Notes: a model not told the origin generated them from the sequence alone. 64,000 nucleotides of DNA from Odobenus rosmarus divergens (GCF_000321225.1 NW_004450941.1:575619-639618); one strand, 5' to 3'. Positions 1 through 11,650 are shown, counted from the first letter of the stretch. Numbers and translations: made by a program.

Positions 1-636
1 AAAAAAGCCATGGATTCTATGTGCAGTATTCCCCTAGCGCTGGAGTTCTCCTGTTCTCCTTGATTGGTAAACTTGGTCTTGGCTGGCTGTTCGTGCTGAT
101 CTTCTGGGGGAGGGGCCTGTTGCCGTGGTTTCCAAATGTCTTTGCCGGAGGCAGAATTGCCCCGGCCTTGTCCGTCCGGGCCACGCAATCCGTTCGGGTT
201 TGCTCTCGGGAGCTTTTGTTCCCTGCCAGCTCTCGGTACAGCTTTGGAGGATGAGAGTGAAAATGGTGGCCTCCCAATCTCCACCCAGAGGAGCCAAGAA
301 CTCGGGGCCCCGCTCCTCAGTGCGCCCCCAGAGATAAACAGTCAGTCACTCCTGTCTCCGATTTTGTGCTCCGCGGCTCTATCACTTGCCAGAAGCGGCC
401 GACAGAGGCCCCCTCCCCCACCATCTATCCTCCCAAAAATCGCCTCAGATTCACTTCTCTGCACGTCCTACCTTCCAGTAAGTGGTCTCTTCTCTGTTCA
501 GAGAGTTGTTGCTACTCTTCTTCGATCTCCTGTTGAGTTCGTAGGTGTTCAGAATGGTTTGATCCCTATCCAGCTGAATTCTTGGGACCAGACGAAATCC
601 AGGTCTCTTACTCCTCCGTCATCTTGCTCCACCTCT
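1..636 (-). mobile_element. Young carnivore L1, 5' UTR (element runs off the left edge)
   Basis: Read on the minus strand, this begins near 636 with GGAGCAAGATGACGG, an L1 5' start that resembles a YY1 site, and continues as GC- and CpG-rich L1 5' UTR down to position 1. In L1 this part is the internal RNA polymerase II promoter, and ORF1 and ORF2 should lie left of the window. Most genomic L1 copies are 5'-truncated, so a preserved 5' end suggests a full-length or long element. CpG sites survive, which fits a young copy. Open frames across this region (up to 172 codons on plus) are UTR shadows. The left TSD and poly(A) are outside the window, so completeness cannot be judged here. Confidence 0.85.
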
Positions 637-1149
637 GTTTATAATCTTATTTAATTCTTAGTTATGCATACTTATTCCTCCCTCCCACTTTATTTGTATT
701 TGCTCTGTTGTTATTTTTCTAACTTTTTTGAGAACAGTGCTTTTCTCAGTAGTCTTTAATTTTTCTTTTTTCCTGAAATAAAAATTCCTGCTCTGTGTAT
801 TTTAATATGTAGTGATTTCATCATCACTCAGTTCTAGGTGTTTTAGAATTTCCATTTTCTTCATGCTCTCTTTTTATTATTCACATTTAATATTATCACA
901 TTGTGATAGAAAGAAAAAGTATGCTCTATCTCATTTAACTTCTCTGTACATAATTGACTGGCCTAGGTAGCCTGGTGTGTTCCCATGTCCAGATGTGCTT
1001 GACAAGTAGGCACATTCTCTAGTTGTTTAGGGGACAAGTCTCAATCTCTCTCTCACTCTCTTTCTCTTGTTTCTTCACTGTTAAATTGCATAACTATTTA
1101 CTAATTCATAAGAGTTAATTTTTCTCCTGCTGTTTTATGTATTTTCCTT
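637..1149. other. Unique AT-rich DNA, nothing recognised
   Basis: No gene, RNA or repeat is recognised. There is a short TC-rich run around 1038-1070. Confidence 0.6.
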
Positions 1150-1163
1150 CCTCCCAAATTTCT

Positions 1164-1367
1164 TTTTTTTCCCTAAAGATTTGTTTATTTATTTTGAGAG
1201 AGTGAGAATGAGAGAGAGAGAGAGAGCACATGAGAGAGGGGAGGGTCAGAGGGAGAAGCAGACTCCCTGCTGAGCAGGGAGCCCGATGCGGGACTCGATC
1301 CCGGGACTCTAGGATCATGACCTGAGCCGAAGGCAGTCGCTTAACCAACTGAGCCACCCAGGTGCCC
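1164..1367 (-). mobile_element. CAN-SINE (SINEC), full length
   Basis: The tRNA-like head is at the right end (reverse of GGTGCCTGGGTGGCTCAG), followed by the body and the CT-rich stretch, with the A-tail as a T-run at the left. A perfect 14-bp TSD, CCTCCCAAATTTCT, lies at 1150-1163 and 1368-1381. The head retains A-box and B-box-like sequence of RNA polymerase III tRNA promoters. Mobilisation depends on L1 enzymes. The intact TSD argues for a fairly recent insertion. Confidence 0.95.
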
Positions 1368-1381
1368 CCTCCCAAATTTCT

Positions 1382-2642
1382 TATAATCTCTGATTCTGCA
1401 GTGAAGTATGAATTATAAAACTATCATTGTTTGTATTGCCATGAAAACCCCCATGAGGTTGGGTGATTGTAAATTCTCTTTTCTCTAGTTTGATATGAAA
1501 ACAGGTTTCTAGCTTCCTAGTAGATTTGTTAATTTTCACTCATTTATTAAATTATTTGGGGAGGAAATTATAACACCCATTTCTCAACTGGGTGGGATGG
1601 GGAAGTTATGTCACACTTCTTAGAAATGAAAAATAGCTAATTTACTTGAAATGCCAGGTTTTTTATTAGTCTGCTAAATCGGTTAAAAAACCCAAAACAA
1701 CAACAGTTCAGTTCCCTGACCCCCGCAGCCATGTGCCATACCTTGTTGTGTCCAGATTAAAACTCTCAATCAGCTCATCATCTCTCAGGTGGAAATACAA
1801 TGGTACACAAATGATTCTAATAAGGTGGGAATAAGGCTAATGTCCTAAGGACAGTAACTAGGCCTGACTTGTTCACTCCTATATGTCATTGTTGAATGTA
1901 TGCCTGCTATGCAGTGACTGGTCAGTTCATATCTGTTCAATGAATGGATGGACTTCAAAGGTTATCAGTACTACCTGTAATTATATGCAAATTCTTATGT
2001 ATAGATGATCTCAAGAATCTCACATTCCAATAGTGACAATAATCATGAAACAATCACATACGCTTGTGGAATGTGTGATTTCATATTGTATAAAGGACTC
2101 AGCATTAAGCCAACCTCGGGCATGTGGACACCGCCAGGCCATCACATACAGACGTTTCCACCCAATGGTTCTCCAGGCATGTATTGTCACTACAAGGTCA
2201 GTTGTGTCTCTGGTCCCATTCCCTAAAGTCTAAAGCCTTCCACGGGTCTGCAGTTTGCAAGAGCCTCTTCAGCATCATCACCTTTTCTGTTATGGCTTTA
2301 TTGTCTCTCTCCTTCTTACTTGTGGATTTCCCATTGACACTTAGTTACATATTTAAACTTCATTTTGATTATAGTTTTCCTAGGATGCCAATAATTTTGG
2401 AGGCAGAGGAAAGTGTGCCTTCATAGGCTCAGTCTGCTATATCCATGCATACTGTTTGGTTATGGTTATTAATTCAATCTTTCACACATACATAAAATTG
2501 TTTAATGATACCTCTATTTCTCTATGCTCGGGAACATATTAAATGCTACAGGAGGGAAATAAGATGAAAAATAATAAACCTTTGATTTCTGTTTGCTTAC
2601 AATTTAGTTGCTATGATAAGATGCATAAACATACAAATGCTT
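1382..2642. other. Unique DNA, nothing recognised
   Basis: Overlapping short frames of 66-100 codons at 2005-2426 have no recognisable motif, and no splice or promoter arrangement supports a gene. Confidence 0.55.
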
Positions 2643-2845
2643 GGGGTGCCTGGTTGGCTCAGTTGGTTAAGCATCCAAGTTCAGCTCAGGTCATGATCTC
2701 TGGGTCATAGGATCAAGCTCCACATCAGACTCTGTGCTCAGCAGGGATTCGGCTTGTCCCTCTCCCTCTGCCCCTCTTCCAGCTCATGCCCTCTCTCCCT
2801 CTTTCTCTCTCTCAGAAATAAATAAAATCTTTAAGAAAAGAAAAA
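2643..2845 (+). mobile_element. CAN-SINE, full length
   Basis: The head GGGGTGCCTGGTTGGCTCAG starts the copy. A CT-rich segment and an AATAAAATCTTTAAG tail follow. A degenerate TSD around CATACAA occurs on both sides (about 2629-2636 and 2847-2853). It is more diverged than the TSD-perfect copies. Confidence 0.9.
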
Positions 2846-2849
2846 GCAT

Positions 2850-4237
2850 ACAATTCTAAAATCACATTAAGGCTATATATCCTGACTGCCTCTGTGCACT
2901 GGGGCACTGGAGGAAAGGCAGGAGGAAATGTCTATGGACAAAGTTCGAAAACTAATGGCTAGCCAGCCAAAAGAGCCCTTTTTAAGCTTAGAGAACAGAG
3001 CCATATAATAAGATACGTGGGGAAAAAAAAAAGATATGTGATCTGGAAGGTTTTGGAAAACTGTCAATGCTCTCTCTGACATTACACCATAATGCTAGAT
3101 CAGCTACACATTATTAATGATTTCACATGATAGTGTCAAGCTGAACTAACATTACAACATGGGATTGAATTGAAATTGATGTACTTGAATAATTCAAGCT
3201 GTTATTATTGTAAGTCAGCCATTTTTTGAGGAGCATAAGCATTTTTAAAATAAAGCTTTTTCAAAAATGTATGGGCTTCCAAAAGTTTCAGCACCCCCCC
3301 AATTTAAAGCTTAAAATTCATATAAATACTGCATTCCATTTATGTCAGAAACACCAGGATGATAGTGTCGAAGTATGCTATTCATCATCAAAGTTTGGGA
3401 ACATTCTTTAAATGACACCTCCCATTGCCTGACTTCATCTTAGGATGACCAATTAGGCGATGAAGAGCTTGAACATTTTGTAAACATGTTTATTTAGGAA
3501 GCGTACAGGAGGACTGAGCAAACTTGCAGGAAACAGAGTGAGAAAATGACTCATTTTGCGTGAGGAAAAAAACATGTTTTCCTCTAGAATTTAAAAATAT
3601 ATTGCAGATATATTGAAAGCAGTTTTAAAGCTCTGACAAGAAAATTCAGAATACCTGCACTTGGGGAAACATAATCTATTTTCTCTTCAGAAAAGTAAGA
3701 CAGCAGCCAAGGTACAACAAAAATGACTCTGAGTTGGGCCCTAAGTGGTTTTCTGCACAAATACAAGGTGTTTTGCACTACTCTCTAATGTTTGCTTCTC
3801 ATCCACACTCAACTCCCGTCAGGTATTTTGTACCAGGTCAGCTACGCTGCTCTTTCCCAGTGTTAGATCTGAGTGCTAGAGGAAGGGAATAGCCTGCCAC
3901 TTGTAGGACTGAATGCAAATTTCTCTATGTTCCTTCCTCTTCGTGGGAGTGAGGATACAGACATACCTGCAACCCAACTTTAACTGAGCCAATGAGGACA
4001 ATGCCCAGGGATAATGCTAGAGAAATAAGAAGTTAGTCAAAATCCTTAGGTGACCAAATGGAGCATAGTAGCCTCCTTATCCATTCTGGACTGTTTATGA
4101 AAGGAGAAGTAAACATTTTTGGTCCTTAAGTCACTTAAAGAGTTGGATCCCTCTACTGCATACTTCATCAGAAGTCAGAAACATGGCCAAGCTGTTTTGG
4201 ACACATGCGTTAAATATAAAGTCCTTAGAGCAACATC
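2850..4237. other. Unique DNA, nothing recognised
   Basis: This is AT-rich with a C-run near 3294-3300. Short frames at 2873-3082, 3226-3411 and 3584-3778 have no family features. Confidence 0.55.
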
Positions 4238-4249
4238 TCAAGTATTTTA

Positions 4250-4342
4250 TTTTTTAATTTAATTTAATTTTTTAATTTAAATTCAATTAGCCAACAGAGT
4301 ACATCTTTAGTTTCAGATGTAGAGTTCAGCAATTCATCAGTT
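4250..4342 (-). mobile_element. Very short 5'-truncated L1 3' end
   Basis: Reverse-strand L1 3' UTR, recognisable by its TTAGTTTCAGATGTAGAGTTC block, with an A/T-rich tail at the left. A 12-bp TSD, TCAAGTATTTTA, flanks it at 4238-4249 and 4343-4354. Only about 90 bp of L1 was copied. It interrupts an older MIR relic. Confidence 0.8.
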
Positions 4343-4354
4343 TCAAGTATTTTA

Positions 4355-4500
4355 AGTGTTTTCATTCATCTCATGTCATTCTTGCTATTCACTAATAAGG
4401 ATCTCAGTTTAGTCAGAATCAGAATTAGCTACATTTTAAAGGTGGGGAACTGAGGCAAGAGAGGTAGTTTTTAATCACAAAATTGTGCCAAGAGAATCAA
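4355..4500 (-). repeat. MIR relic
   Basis: Contains a degenerate form of the reverse-strand MIR core (TGGGGAACTGAGGCAAGAGAGG). It probably continues left of the L1 fragment at 4250-4342. Confidence 0.5.
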
Positions 4501-5188
4501 AAATTACAAACCAATTGTATGACTCACAGCTCTGTCCTTACATAGAAATTTTATTCTATATCAAATGTTTTATACATATTTCCTGATCCATCATAAAATT
4601 CTGGGTTAGTTGACGACAGAGACAACCCTGGCCAAAAGGTTTTGACATTCACCAGATGTGTGATTCATATTGCCCCACTCATATAACATTTACAAACATA
4701 TCATCTGCAATCGAATAACTCTTCCCATAAAATAATATTGTAATTCCCAATAATAATTCCTCTCCAACAGTGAGGCTTATGTGCCTGAACACTTCTAGTA
4801 CAGAAATTTTTGGTTAAAGACCTTCAGGTCATGTAGGCAATATTCAGCCAAAGAGACTGCAGTCATGGGTGTAATTGTGAAAGCCACTGAGTTTTTGTCC
4901 AATAAAAATAGTGTATTAGTAAAAGAGAACATAAAAGTTATTTTCATAACAAAATAATAATAGTACCATCAGATTTCCAGTTATCATCACTTGCTTCCTA
5001 AACACTCAGCTCTGCCTTTTCCTATGAAGTTTAAAGAAATGAATTCCGTTTGCTTCATTGTATATTTAGAAGGAATACAAAGAGGCATTTTATCCTGTTT
5101 ACTTCACCATTCAAAGATTTAATGTCTTTCCAATTTTGCAATGTGGAGTTGACTTTTGCCTCCTGCGATTATGAGGACTTAAGGAGAT
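4501..5188. other. Unique DNA, nothing recognised
   Basis: No recognisable repeat family or coding frame. Confidence 0.5.
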
Positions 5189-5441
5189 ATTTTCTTTTGA
5201 TTGATTTCTAGCATTATTGACATATGATTGACATATACTATTGTGGAAGTTTAATATGCACGATGTGACAAAATAAATTTAAAAAGATGTACAACGTGAT
5301 GTTTGGATACACACACATGTATGTTGCAAAATGATTAGCACAATGAGATTAATGTTCATCATTCATGTAATTATCTTTTCTTTTGTGGTGAGAATATTTC
5401 AGACCTATTCTCTTAACAACTTTCAAGTATAAAATACAGTA
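5189..5441 (-). repeat. Left arm of a 98% inverted repeat (old L1 3' end)
   Basis: This is the reverse complement of 6630-6886. I count four substitutions and one 4-bp indel over about 257 bp. The content is the 3' end of an old (L1M-class) LINE-1, read on the minus strand, plus about 25 bp beyond the natural L1 3' end. The identity stops abruptly at 5441. The shared non-L1 tail argues for duplication of one locus, not two insertions. Confidence 0.85.
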
Positions 5442-6204
5442 ACAGCTTGGATGCCTGAGAAAGACACAAACAAAAACAAAAAACCTAGGGTGGCTTTAAG
5501 TCATATGGCATGTTAAGTGACTATTTATTAAACTTCATATCTACTTTGAAAACATTTTATCTTAGTTCCAGTCATGATTATTTCATGCTAAGGAGCATAC
5601 CAACCGTTTGTGTCTTACTTGGTCTTCCTTGATAGACAAATGAGTGCAATTGTCCGATTCTGGTTTACTTTTCCTGGCCTTTCTTTTTCCCAATGCAGCA
5701 CTGCAAAATACCCAGGTCCTCCTCTGCCATCTTTTCAATGTTCCAAACTTTACTCCCTCTTCTAATAAAGAGCCTCAATGGAGGGGTTTTGCAGTCTGTG
5801 CTACAAGATTTTACCATCTTTATGCACAGTTAACTCACATGACTCAAACTGTTGGTGTTCAGGACTCAGTGTGAATCCAGTGATTAATGACATACATTTC
5901 TCATGTAACAAACTCACTATCATGCCAAGTCTTTCAGTGCATGCTCAACATTAAAAATAGCATAGTTTCAAATAGCAGTCTCTTTCAACAGACTGAAGGA
6001 AAAACTGGCTGTGCTGGGTTAATTAAGAATGATATAAATACATTATGGATCATTTAAAATATTTAAAGGGTGATAGTGACATACCCGATTTAAGCTCTAA
6101 ACTTAATTTTGGAAAATAATCCTTACATAAGATGAGAATTTGATGTGCTGGAAGAAATTTTTTCATGGCTTGTTTTCAAGGTATATAGAAGTAAATTAAA
6201 GAAA
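5442..6204. other. Spacer between the inverted arms
   Basis: This is most of the 1.19-kb spacer between the arms. A 76-codon frame at 5644-5874 is the longest, with no recognisable motif. No repeat family is recognised. Confidence 0.5.
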
Positions 6205-6886
6205 CTCAGTGTATGAATGGATAAAGAAAATATCACATTTTCTTTATCAAATGTCATGTAATATATATATTAATATATATAATACCTATTATATATATTT
6301 AATATATGTTACATATATATGTATGTATATATGTTATCCAGCCATAAAACAGAAGGAAATCTTGCCATTTGTGACAACATTGATAAACTTAAGGACATTA
6401 GGCTAGGTGAAATAAGTCAGACAGGAAAAGACAAATACTGTGTGATCTCACTTACATGTGGAATCTAAGAAAGCCGATCTTCTAGAAGCAAAGAGTACAG
6501 TGGTGGTTGCCAAGGCCTGGGTGAGGTGGGGTGGAGTTATGAGATGTTGGACAAAGAGTACAAACTTCCAGTTATAAGATCAGTAAATTCTGAGGATCTA
6601 ATGTATAGTATGGTGACCATACTTAACAATACTGTATTTTATACTTGAAAGTTGCTAAGAGAATAGGTCTGAAATATTCTCACCACAAAAGAAGAGGTAA
6701 TTACATGAATGATGAACATTAACTAATCTCATCGTGCTAATCATTTTGCAACATACATGTGTGTGTATCCAAACATCACGTTGTACATCTTTTTAAATTT
6801 ATTTTGTCACATCGTGCATATTAAACTTCCACAATAGTATATGTCAATCATATGTCAATAATGCTAGAAATCAATCAAAAGAAAAT
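6205..6886 (+). mobile_element. Old L1 (L1M-class), ORF2 end and 3' UTR; contains the right arm
   Basis: It begins in the C-terminal ORF2 region (GTATGAATGGATAAAG, then AGCCATAAAACAGAAGGAAA), passes the GTGGAATCTAAGAAAGCC block and runs through the 3' UTR. An AT microsatellite interrupts it at about 6258-6325. Positions 6630-6886 form the right arm of the inverted repeat with 5189-5441. The frame is broken and no protein is expected. Confidence 0.8.
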
Positions 6887-7091
6887 GAACATTTCTCATA
6901 GGGGAAGCTGTGCAAGATAGATTTTAAGAGTATGACCCAGAAAACTAATAGACATTCCTATTTCTATACTATTCTATATCTAAGGCCATATCCTCAGAGC
7001 ATCCTTCTCAGAAGTGTCGCCACAGACTATTGTGTTGATCTCTGTGGTGCTATAAAGAATATGCACAGTGTAGTAAATACTTTCCAGGTTC

Positions 7092-7233
7092 TTTTTTTTT
7101 TTTAAGATTTTATTTATTTGTCAGAGAGGGCGCACAAGCAAGAGAGCGGCAGGCAGAGGGAAAAGCAGGCTCCTCCCTGAGCAGGGAGCCTGGTATTGGA
7201 CTCTATTCCAGGACCCTGGGATCACTACCTGAG
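7092..7233 (-). mobile_element. CAN-SINE lacking its tRNA-like head
   Basis: The T-run tail and body are present at the left, but the copy stops at the GATCACTACCTGAG block. About 40-50 bp of the 5' head is missing. No clear TSD was found. Confidence 0.85.
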
Positions 7234-7561
7234 CAATCCATACACTGGAATCCACTATTTGAATTTCTCATCCACGCTGCTCTTGATGGCAAATATCCTA
7301 GAGATATGCTGTACCAACTTGTTTCACGTCCTTTGTTCTATGGAGGGGGTCCTGTCTGGCTGTCATGGGTGTGATTTCTCTAGATTGGGAGGACAAACAA
7401 GCTACTTTTCACACATAACAAAATATTATGCTTGTAGATTATTCTGTTTCAGAGTTTGTGATGATTTACCTAGGTAGAAGTTTCCCTCTCGGGGAAAGTA
7501 AGTTTGTTATGTAAATATATAGTTTTCAACAAATGGGAAAGACCACATTTATCTTTGGTTA

Positions 7562-7743
7562 TTTTTTTTTTAAGATTTTATTTATTTATCTGAGAAAGAG
7601 CAAGAAAGAGCATGAATTGGGGTGGGGAGGGGCAGAGGGAGAGGGAGAAGCGGAGCCAAATGCTAGGGCTCAATCCTAGGACCCTGAGATCATGACCTGA
7701 GCAGAAGGCAGACACTTAACCAACTCAGCCATCCAGGCACCCC
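7562..7743 (-). mobile_element. CAN-SINE, full length, moderately diverged
   Basis: The tail is at the left and the head at the right, ending CATCCAGGCACCCC. The probable TSD is CTTTGGTTATT (7553-7563) against CTTTGTTTATT (7744-7754), with one mismatch. Confidence 0.9.
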
Positions 7744-7759
7744 CTTTGTTTATTGTTAA

Positions 7760-7925
7760 ACATCATATATTATATGATATTGTATTATTTTTAATTAATA
7801 GTATAAATCATGTATAACATATACACTTACATATTGCATATATACATATATTACATAAATCACATAACATGAATACAGTATTTAACATTAAATATCATAA
7901 TATATTATTCTTTAATATCAACTGC
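7760..7925. repeat. AT-rich low-complexity tract
   Basis: Dense TATA, ATAT and ACATA motifs with little else. It is not a promoter call. Confidence 0.7.
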
Positions 7926-7959
7926 CATTTTTATTTTTACTATTTGCTCGATATATTAC

Positions 7960-8212
7960 CTAATTTACTACTCACAGCAACACTAGGAAGGTAGTCTGGT
8001 AATGTAATAAACTGTGTATCATTTTATTCATTCATCACTATGACCTTTTATGTTAGGAGGTATTATTCCCATTCTTGCAGATGAGCTATCTGAGGTTCAG
8101 GAAAGTTAAGTAACTTTTGCAAAATTTTCTGATTCTAAGGAGAAGTGTCAGATAATGTAAACCATCTGTCTGACCCCAGAGCCTATGTTGTGAACCATCA
8201 CATTACTCTGTC
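7960..8212 (-). repeat. MIR relic
   Basis: Reverse-strand MIR features are recognisable: ATTATTCCCATTCTTGCAGA, then GAGGTTCAGGAAAGTTAAGT and a final CTGACCCCAGAGCCTATG block. MIRs are ancient tRNA-derived SINEs shared by mammals. Confidence 0.75.
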
Positions 8213-8282
8213 CCTTCCAGCTCGTAAATGGGATGAGGTTCTGAAAACCACATTGGCGGCATAAACAGTAGACAGGGCAAGT

Positions 8283-8515
8283 CGTAGAATGTAGAGGTTA
8301 AGATAACAGTTACATCTGGGTTCATATTCCAGTTGTTACACTTGATAATAGCACAATCTTGGGCAAAAGTCTTTTCGGCATTGGTCTCCTTACTGTCACA
8401 TGTGGATAAGGATACCTCCTTGATACAACTATTTGGAACTGTAATTAAGATAAGGCAAACTGAATGCTAGGTGGTTTGATATACAGAGCACTAAATGGTG
8501 GCTGTTAATATTGCT
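8283..8515 (+). repeat. MIR relic
   Basis: Sense-strand MIR with the order gene-head (TAGAGGTTAAGA), CTGGGTTCATATTCC, the CTTGGGCAAA core and a GCACTAAATGGTGGCTGTTA end. It lies 70 bp from the preceding MIR in the opposite orientation. Confidence 0.65.
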
Positions 8516-8789
8516 GCGGTTCCCTCTTTGGGTGACACGGACAATAAGCACTAATGTGATGATATTCAATCAATATTTTACCTTCATTTATTCATCCATT
8601 TGTCAGATATTTCTCACAGACCTTTAGCAAGTGGAAAGCAATGAAGTGGTCATGACCAGAGCCATCAGTTGTCCATTCCACCTGGTCAGCACAGCCCCTT
8701 GATCCTCCATATTGGCTCCATATTCACCAAACTATGTGTTTGTGTCAACAGAAGTTTCCTCTATGTCTGGGTCTCTGATATGTGTTGGC

Positions 8790-9080
8790 ATGCAGTATGA
8801 AGGAGCACACAGGCCCCTCCCTGAGAAACTCGCAGTTTAGCTGGGTGGATACACATTTGAACAACTAAATCTGATGGAGTGAGAACTGTTTCATCACGAA
8901 CACAATTCAATAGGTACACAAAGGAGTGATTAATCTGGGGAGAAAGGCTAAGAAGGTCTTCAAGAGGAACTGATGTTTGAAAAGGGTTCTGGAAAGGAGA
9001 AAAGTGAACAGGACATTCCAGGGAGCAGGGGGCAGTAGGAGTTAGGCAGAGAGGAAATTCAAGGGGGAGACTCCGGATAG
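8790..9080 (-). repeat. L2 relic
   Basis: Reverse-strand L2 3' region: a CTGAGAAACTCGCAGTTTAG block, then AGAAGGTCTTCAAGAGGAAC and a CATTCCAGGGAGCAGG block in the usual order. It is strongly diverged. Confidence 0.55.
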
Positions 9081-9384
9081 TTGACTTGGCTTAGAAGAAT
9101 AGACTAAACTCCGGAACACGTCTGAAAAGCTGAAGCAAGCGATAAAGTCCTTTAAATGGATAACATGGACAGCACGCCCTGTACTCACAGATCATGTCAG
9201 AGTCCACTTGGTCTGCCTTCAATTTCCTCTCCTGTCTCCTTTTTTCCCCTTCTCTTTTTCTTACATCCATTAACATTAATTACCTGCTCACTCTTCATAG
9301 AATCTTGGAAGGAGAAAACTAGTTTAAGGAAGTCTGTGCCCACCACAGCTGGTCATTGAGGGAGAAGTTCAAACAAGCTATTGA

Positions 9385-9770
9385 GAACAGATTCACTTAA
9401 GAATCTTGAGGTGGGGAGATCATCTGGCATTATCCCGGTGGGCCCAATCCTTATAAAAGGCAAGAGTGTCAGTCATAGAAAGAGGTGATGGAAGCAGAGG
9501 TCAGAAGAGAGGGATGTTTGAAGATCCTACACGCTGAAGTTGAGGGTGCATGAAGAGTGGCACCAGCCAAGGAGTGTGACCAGGCTCTAGAAAATGGAGA
9601 GGGCAAGAAGATGGAGATCCTCTGAAAAGGAAGGTGGCTGGGCTGACATCTTGATTTTAACCCAAGGAAGTCTCTGTGGGATATTTGACCTGTAAAACTG
9701 GAAGCCAATACATTTTTATTGGTTAAATCTCAGTTCGTGGTAATTTGGAACCACAGCAACATGCTGTATT
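9385..9770 (+). mobile_element. MLT1 LTR (ERVL-MaLR relic)
   Basis: The order of blocks follows an MLT1 LTR: GGGCCCAATCCTTATAAAAG, AGAAGATGGAGATCC, GGGCTGACATCTTGATTTTA, then a CAGTTCGTGGTAATTTGGAA end. It is an old non-autonomous LTR with no internal sequence alongside. A 79-codon reverse frame here is a shadow. Confidence 0.8.
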
Positions 9771-11499
9771 TAATGCCCTCGATAATGACCCTGAGGCATC
9801 AGAAACATTGTCATGGCGTTAAGCACACTTTTTTTTCTGAGAGGGCAGCCATGTTTAGGGTCCATCCCAGCTTAAATAGAGCTTAAAATTATGAAAATAA
9901 ATCTGAACTTTGTAGAATTCAAATATTCAGAAATGTTTACCTCCTTTTATTTCCTGAGAGGAAGTGATACCTGTCAGCACACAGACAGCACTGTGCACTG
10001 ACCGACTTCTGCCTTGCCTCTAACTTTTATATTCTCTTGAGAGGCGGGAAAAGAAATTGTTTGAGCAATCGATCGCTGCATTTTAGACTATGTAAACACT
10101 TTTCCATTGCCTTATAAAGACTGGCCAAGCAAAGTAGTCTGATTTCCATAATGCCAACTTCTTTCAGGCAAATGAAGTTCTTGAGCCTCTGCTTCTGGAG
10201 ACAAAGTATCATGGCAGATAGTGCTCTTGCTCTGTCAGGATTCTCCGCACAGAGTTGACAATAAGTCTGAGGTTGTGTCAGACTTTAAGGACTCAATGGA
10301 GCAACATGTCAACAAATTTGATTCAATATAGGGAAAACAATCTGCATGCCTTAACGCCAAATGGAGACTCTAGGTAAACTTATATTCCTCTATAGAACGC
10401 TTTCACGTTATATATTAAAGTGTTTAGCCCACTGGTAATGCTGCTGGGGACCCCCATAGCTGGTGACCTCTGAAAATGGCAACGGGAGTAAATGAATGTT
10501 GCCTCTCAGCTTGTTAAAAATGATGTAGCTGTGTTGTTAATGAAGATGGAGCTTTAGAACATCACCCAATAGATTGTTATGTTAATGTTCTGATGTTTCT
10601 CTTCCTGGGACTGCTTCATTAGAAGTGAAAAGTACTAAATGATTCCAAGCAAAAGCTCAGAGTTACAGGATTTTGACCAGTTGCCTGGAAGCAGGATGGA
10701 ATATTAAGTCCACATGGAAAACAGTCTACACAAATTGAGACTAATATTCTATTAGAAAGTGTTGACTCCCTGAATTACATCTCTTCATGACCTTCACCGT
10801 ACTGTCCAAATATCTCAGCGAGTCATACACAGCCCTCCTTGATCTTCTCACTGCTTAGCTGTCAAGCATCAGAAGTAGGTGGAAAATTACAGCCTGATGG
10901 AGGACCTCTCTCCTGTCTTGCCTCAGCGAAATGCAGGTCTTGTCTTCTCCTTGGTGTCTTACCCGGCCCTATTCCTGGAACCAAGTGGCCTACATCTCTA
11001 CTGACCTTCTTCCACTTTCTCCCCAACTGACATTTTGGCCTCTTTTTTCCAGTTCTGTGTCTGCCTCTTTGATAACTTAGTAGTGTTAAATCAATCCATT
11101 TATTCACACCTTGAATCTTTTAATTTTTGATCATTTCATTCCCCTTCCTAGCTAGCTCATTTCAACATAGCTACAGCCCTTCCCGTCATCCTCTATCTCT
11201 ACCACTGTTTTTCCCAGCCCTTAGGCTAGGGCTCTGGAGACCTCTAGCCTGTCTCTTGCTTGAAACTTGATAAATAACAGTTATAAAATCACATGATGGC
11301 ATTAATGGAATTGGGCAGGGTAACCTAGGAATCCGAGAAATGTTTATAAGATTGCTTCTAGGAAAATAGTGCTTCTGTTTCCAGATAACCATTTATGTCT
11401 GGAGAAATAGTACTTTTGTTTCTAGCCAACCAATTAAGACATGGTGAACTTTAAAAATAAAAAGTTTTTCATAAACTGGGCCATGCTTGTGAGAAGATG
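9771..11499. other. Long unique stretch, nothing recognised
   Basis: About 1.7 kb with no recognised repeat. Frames at 10839-11107 (63-81 codons on both strands) show no family features, and no exon structure is visible. A conserved noncoding element cannot be excluded without comparison to other genomes. Confidence 0.5.
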
Positions 11500-11650
11500 A
11501 AAAGATGATGATGGTCACCAAGCATTACTGAGTGCTTGCCACATGCCAGACACTCTGCTATGTGTTCTAGATGCCTTATCTAATCTGGTATTCACAACTA
11601 TCTAAGATAGAGAACTTCTAGGATTTCCATTTTGAGTTTCTGTGACTTTT
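11500..11650 (-). repeat. MIR relic
   Basis: Reverse-strand MIR part: TGAGTGCTTGCCACATGCCA, GACACTCTGCTATG, then GCCTTATCTAATCTGG. Confidence 0.6.

Noticed and set aside
1..400. CpG island of a host gene
   Set aside because: The CpG-rich stretch is the L1 5' UTR itself, and no host exon follows.
136..654. 172-codon plus-strand frame, the longest in the window
   Set aside because: It runs antisense through the L1 5' UTR. Overlapping frames are open on both strands because of GC-rich composition, and no protein motif is visible.
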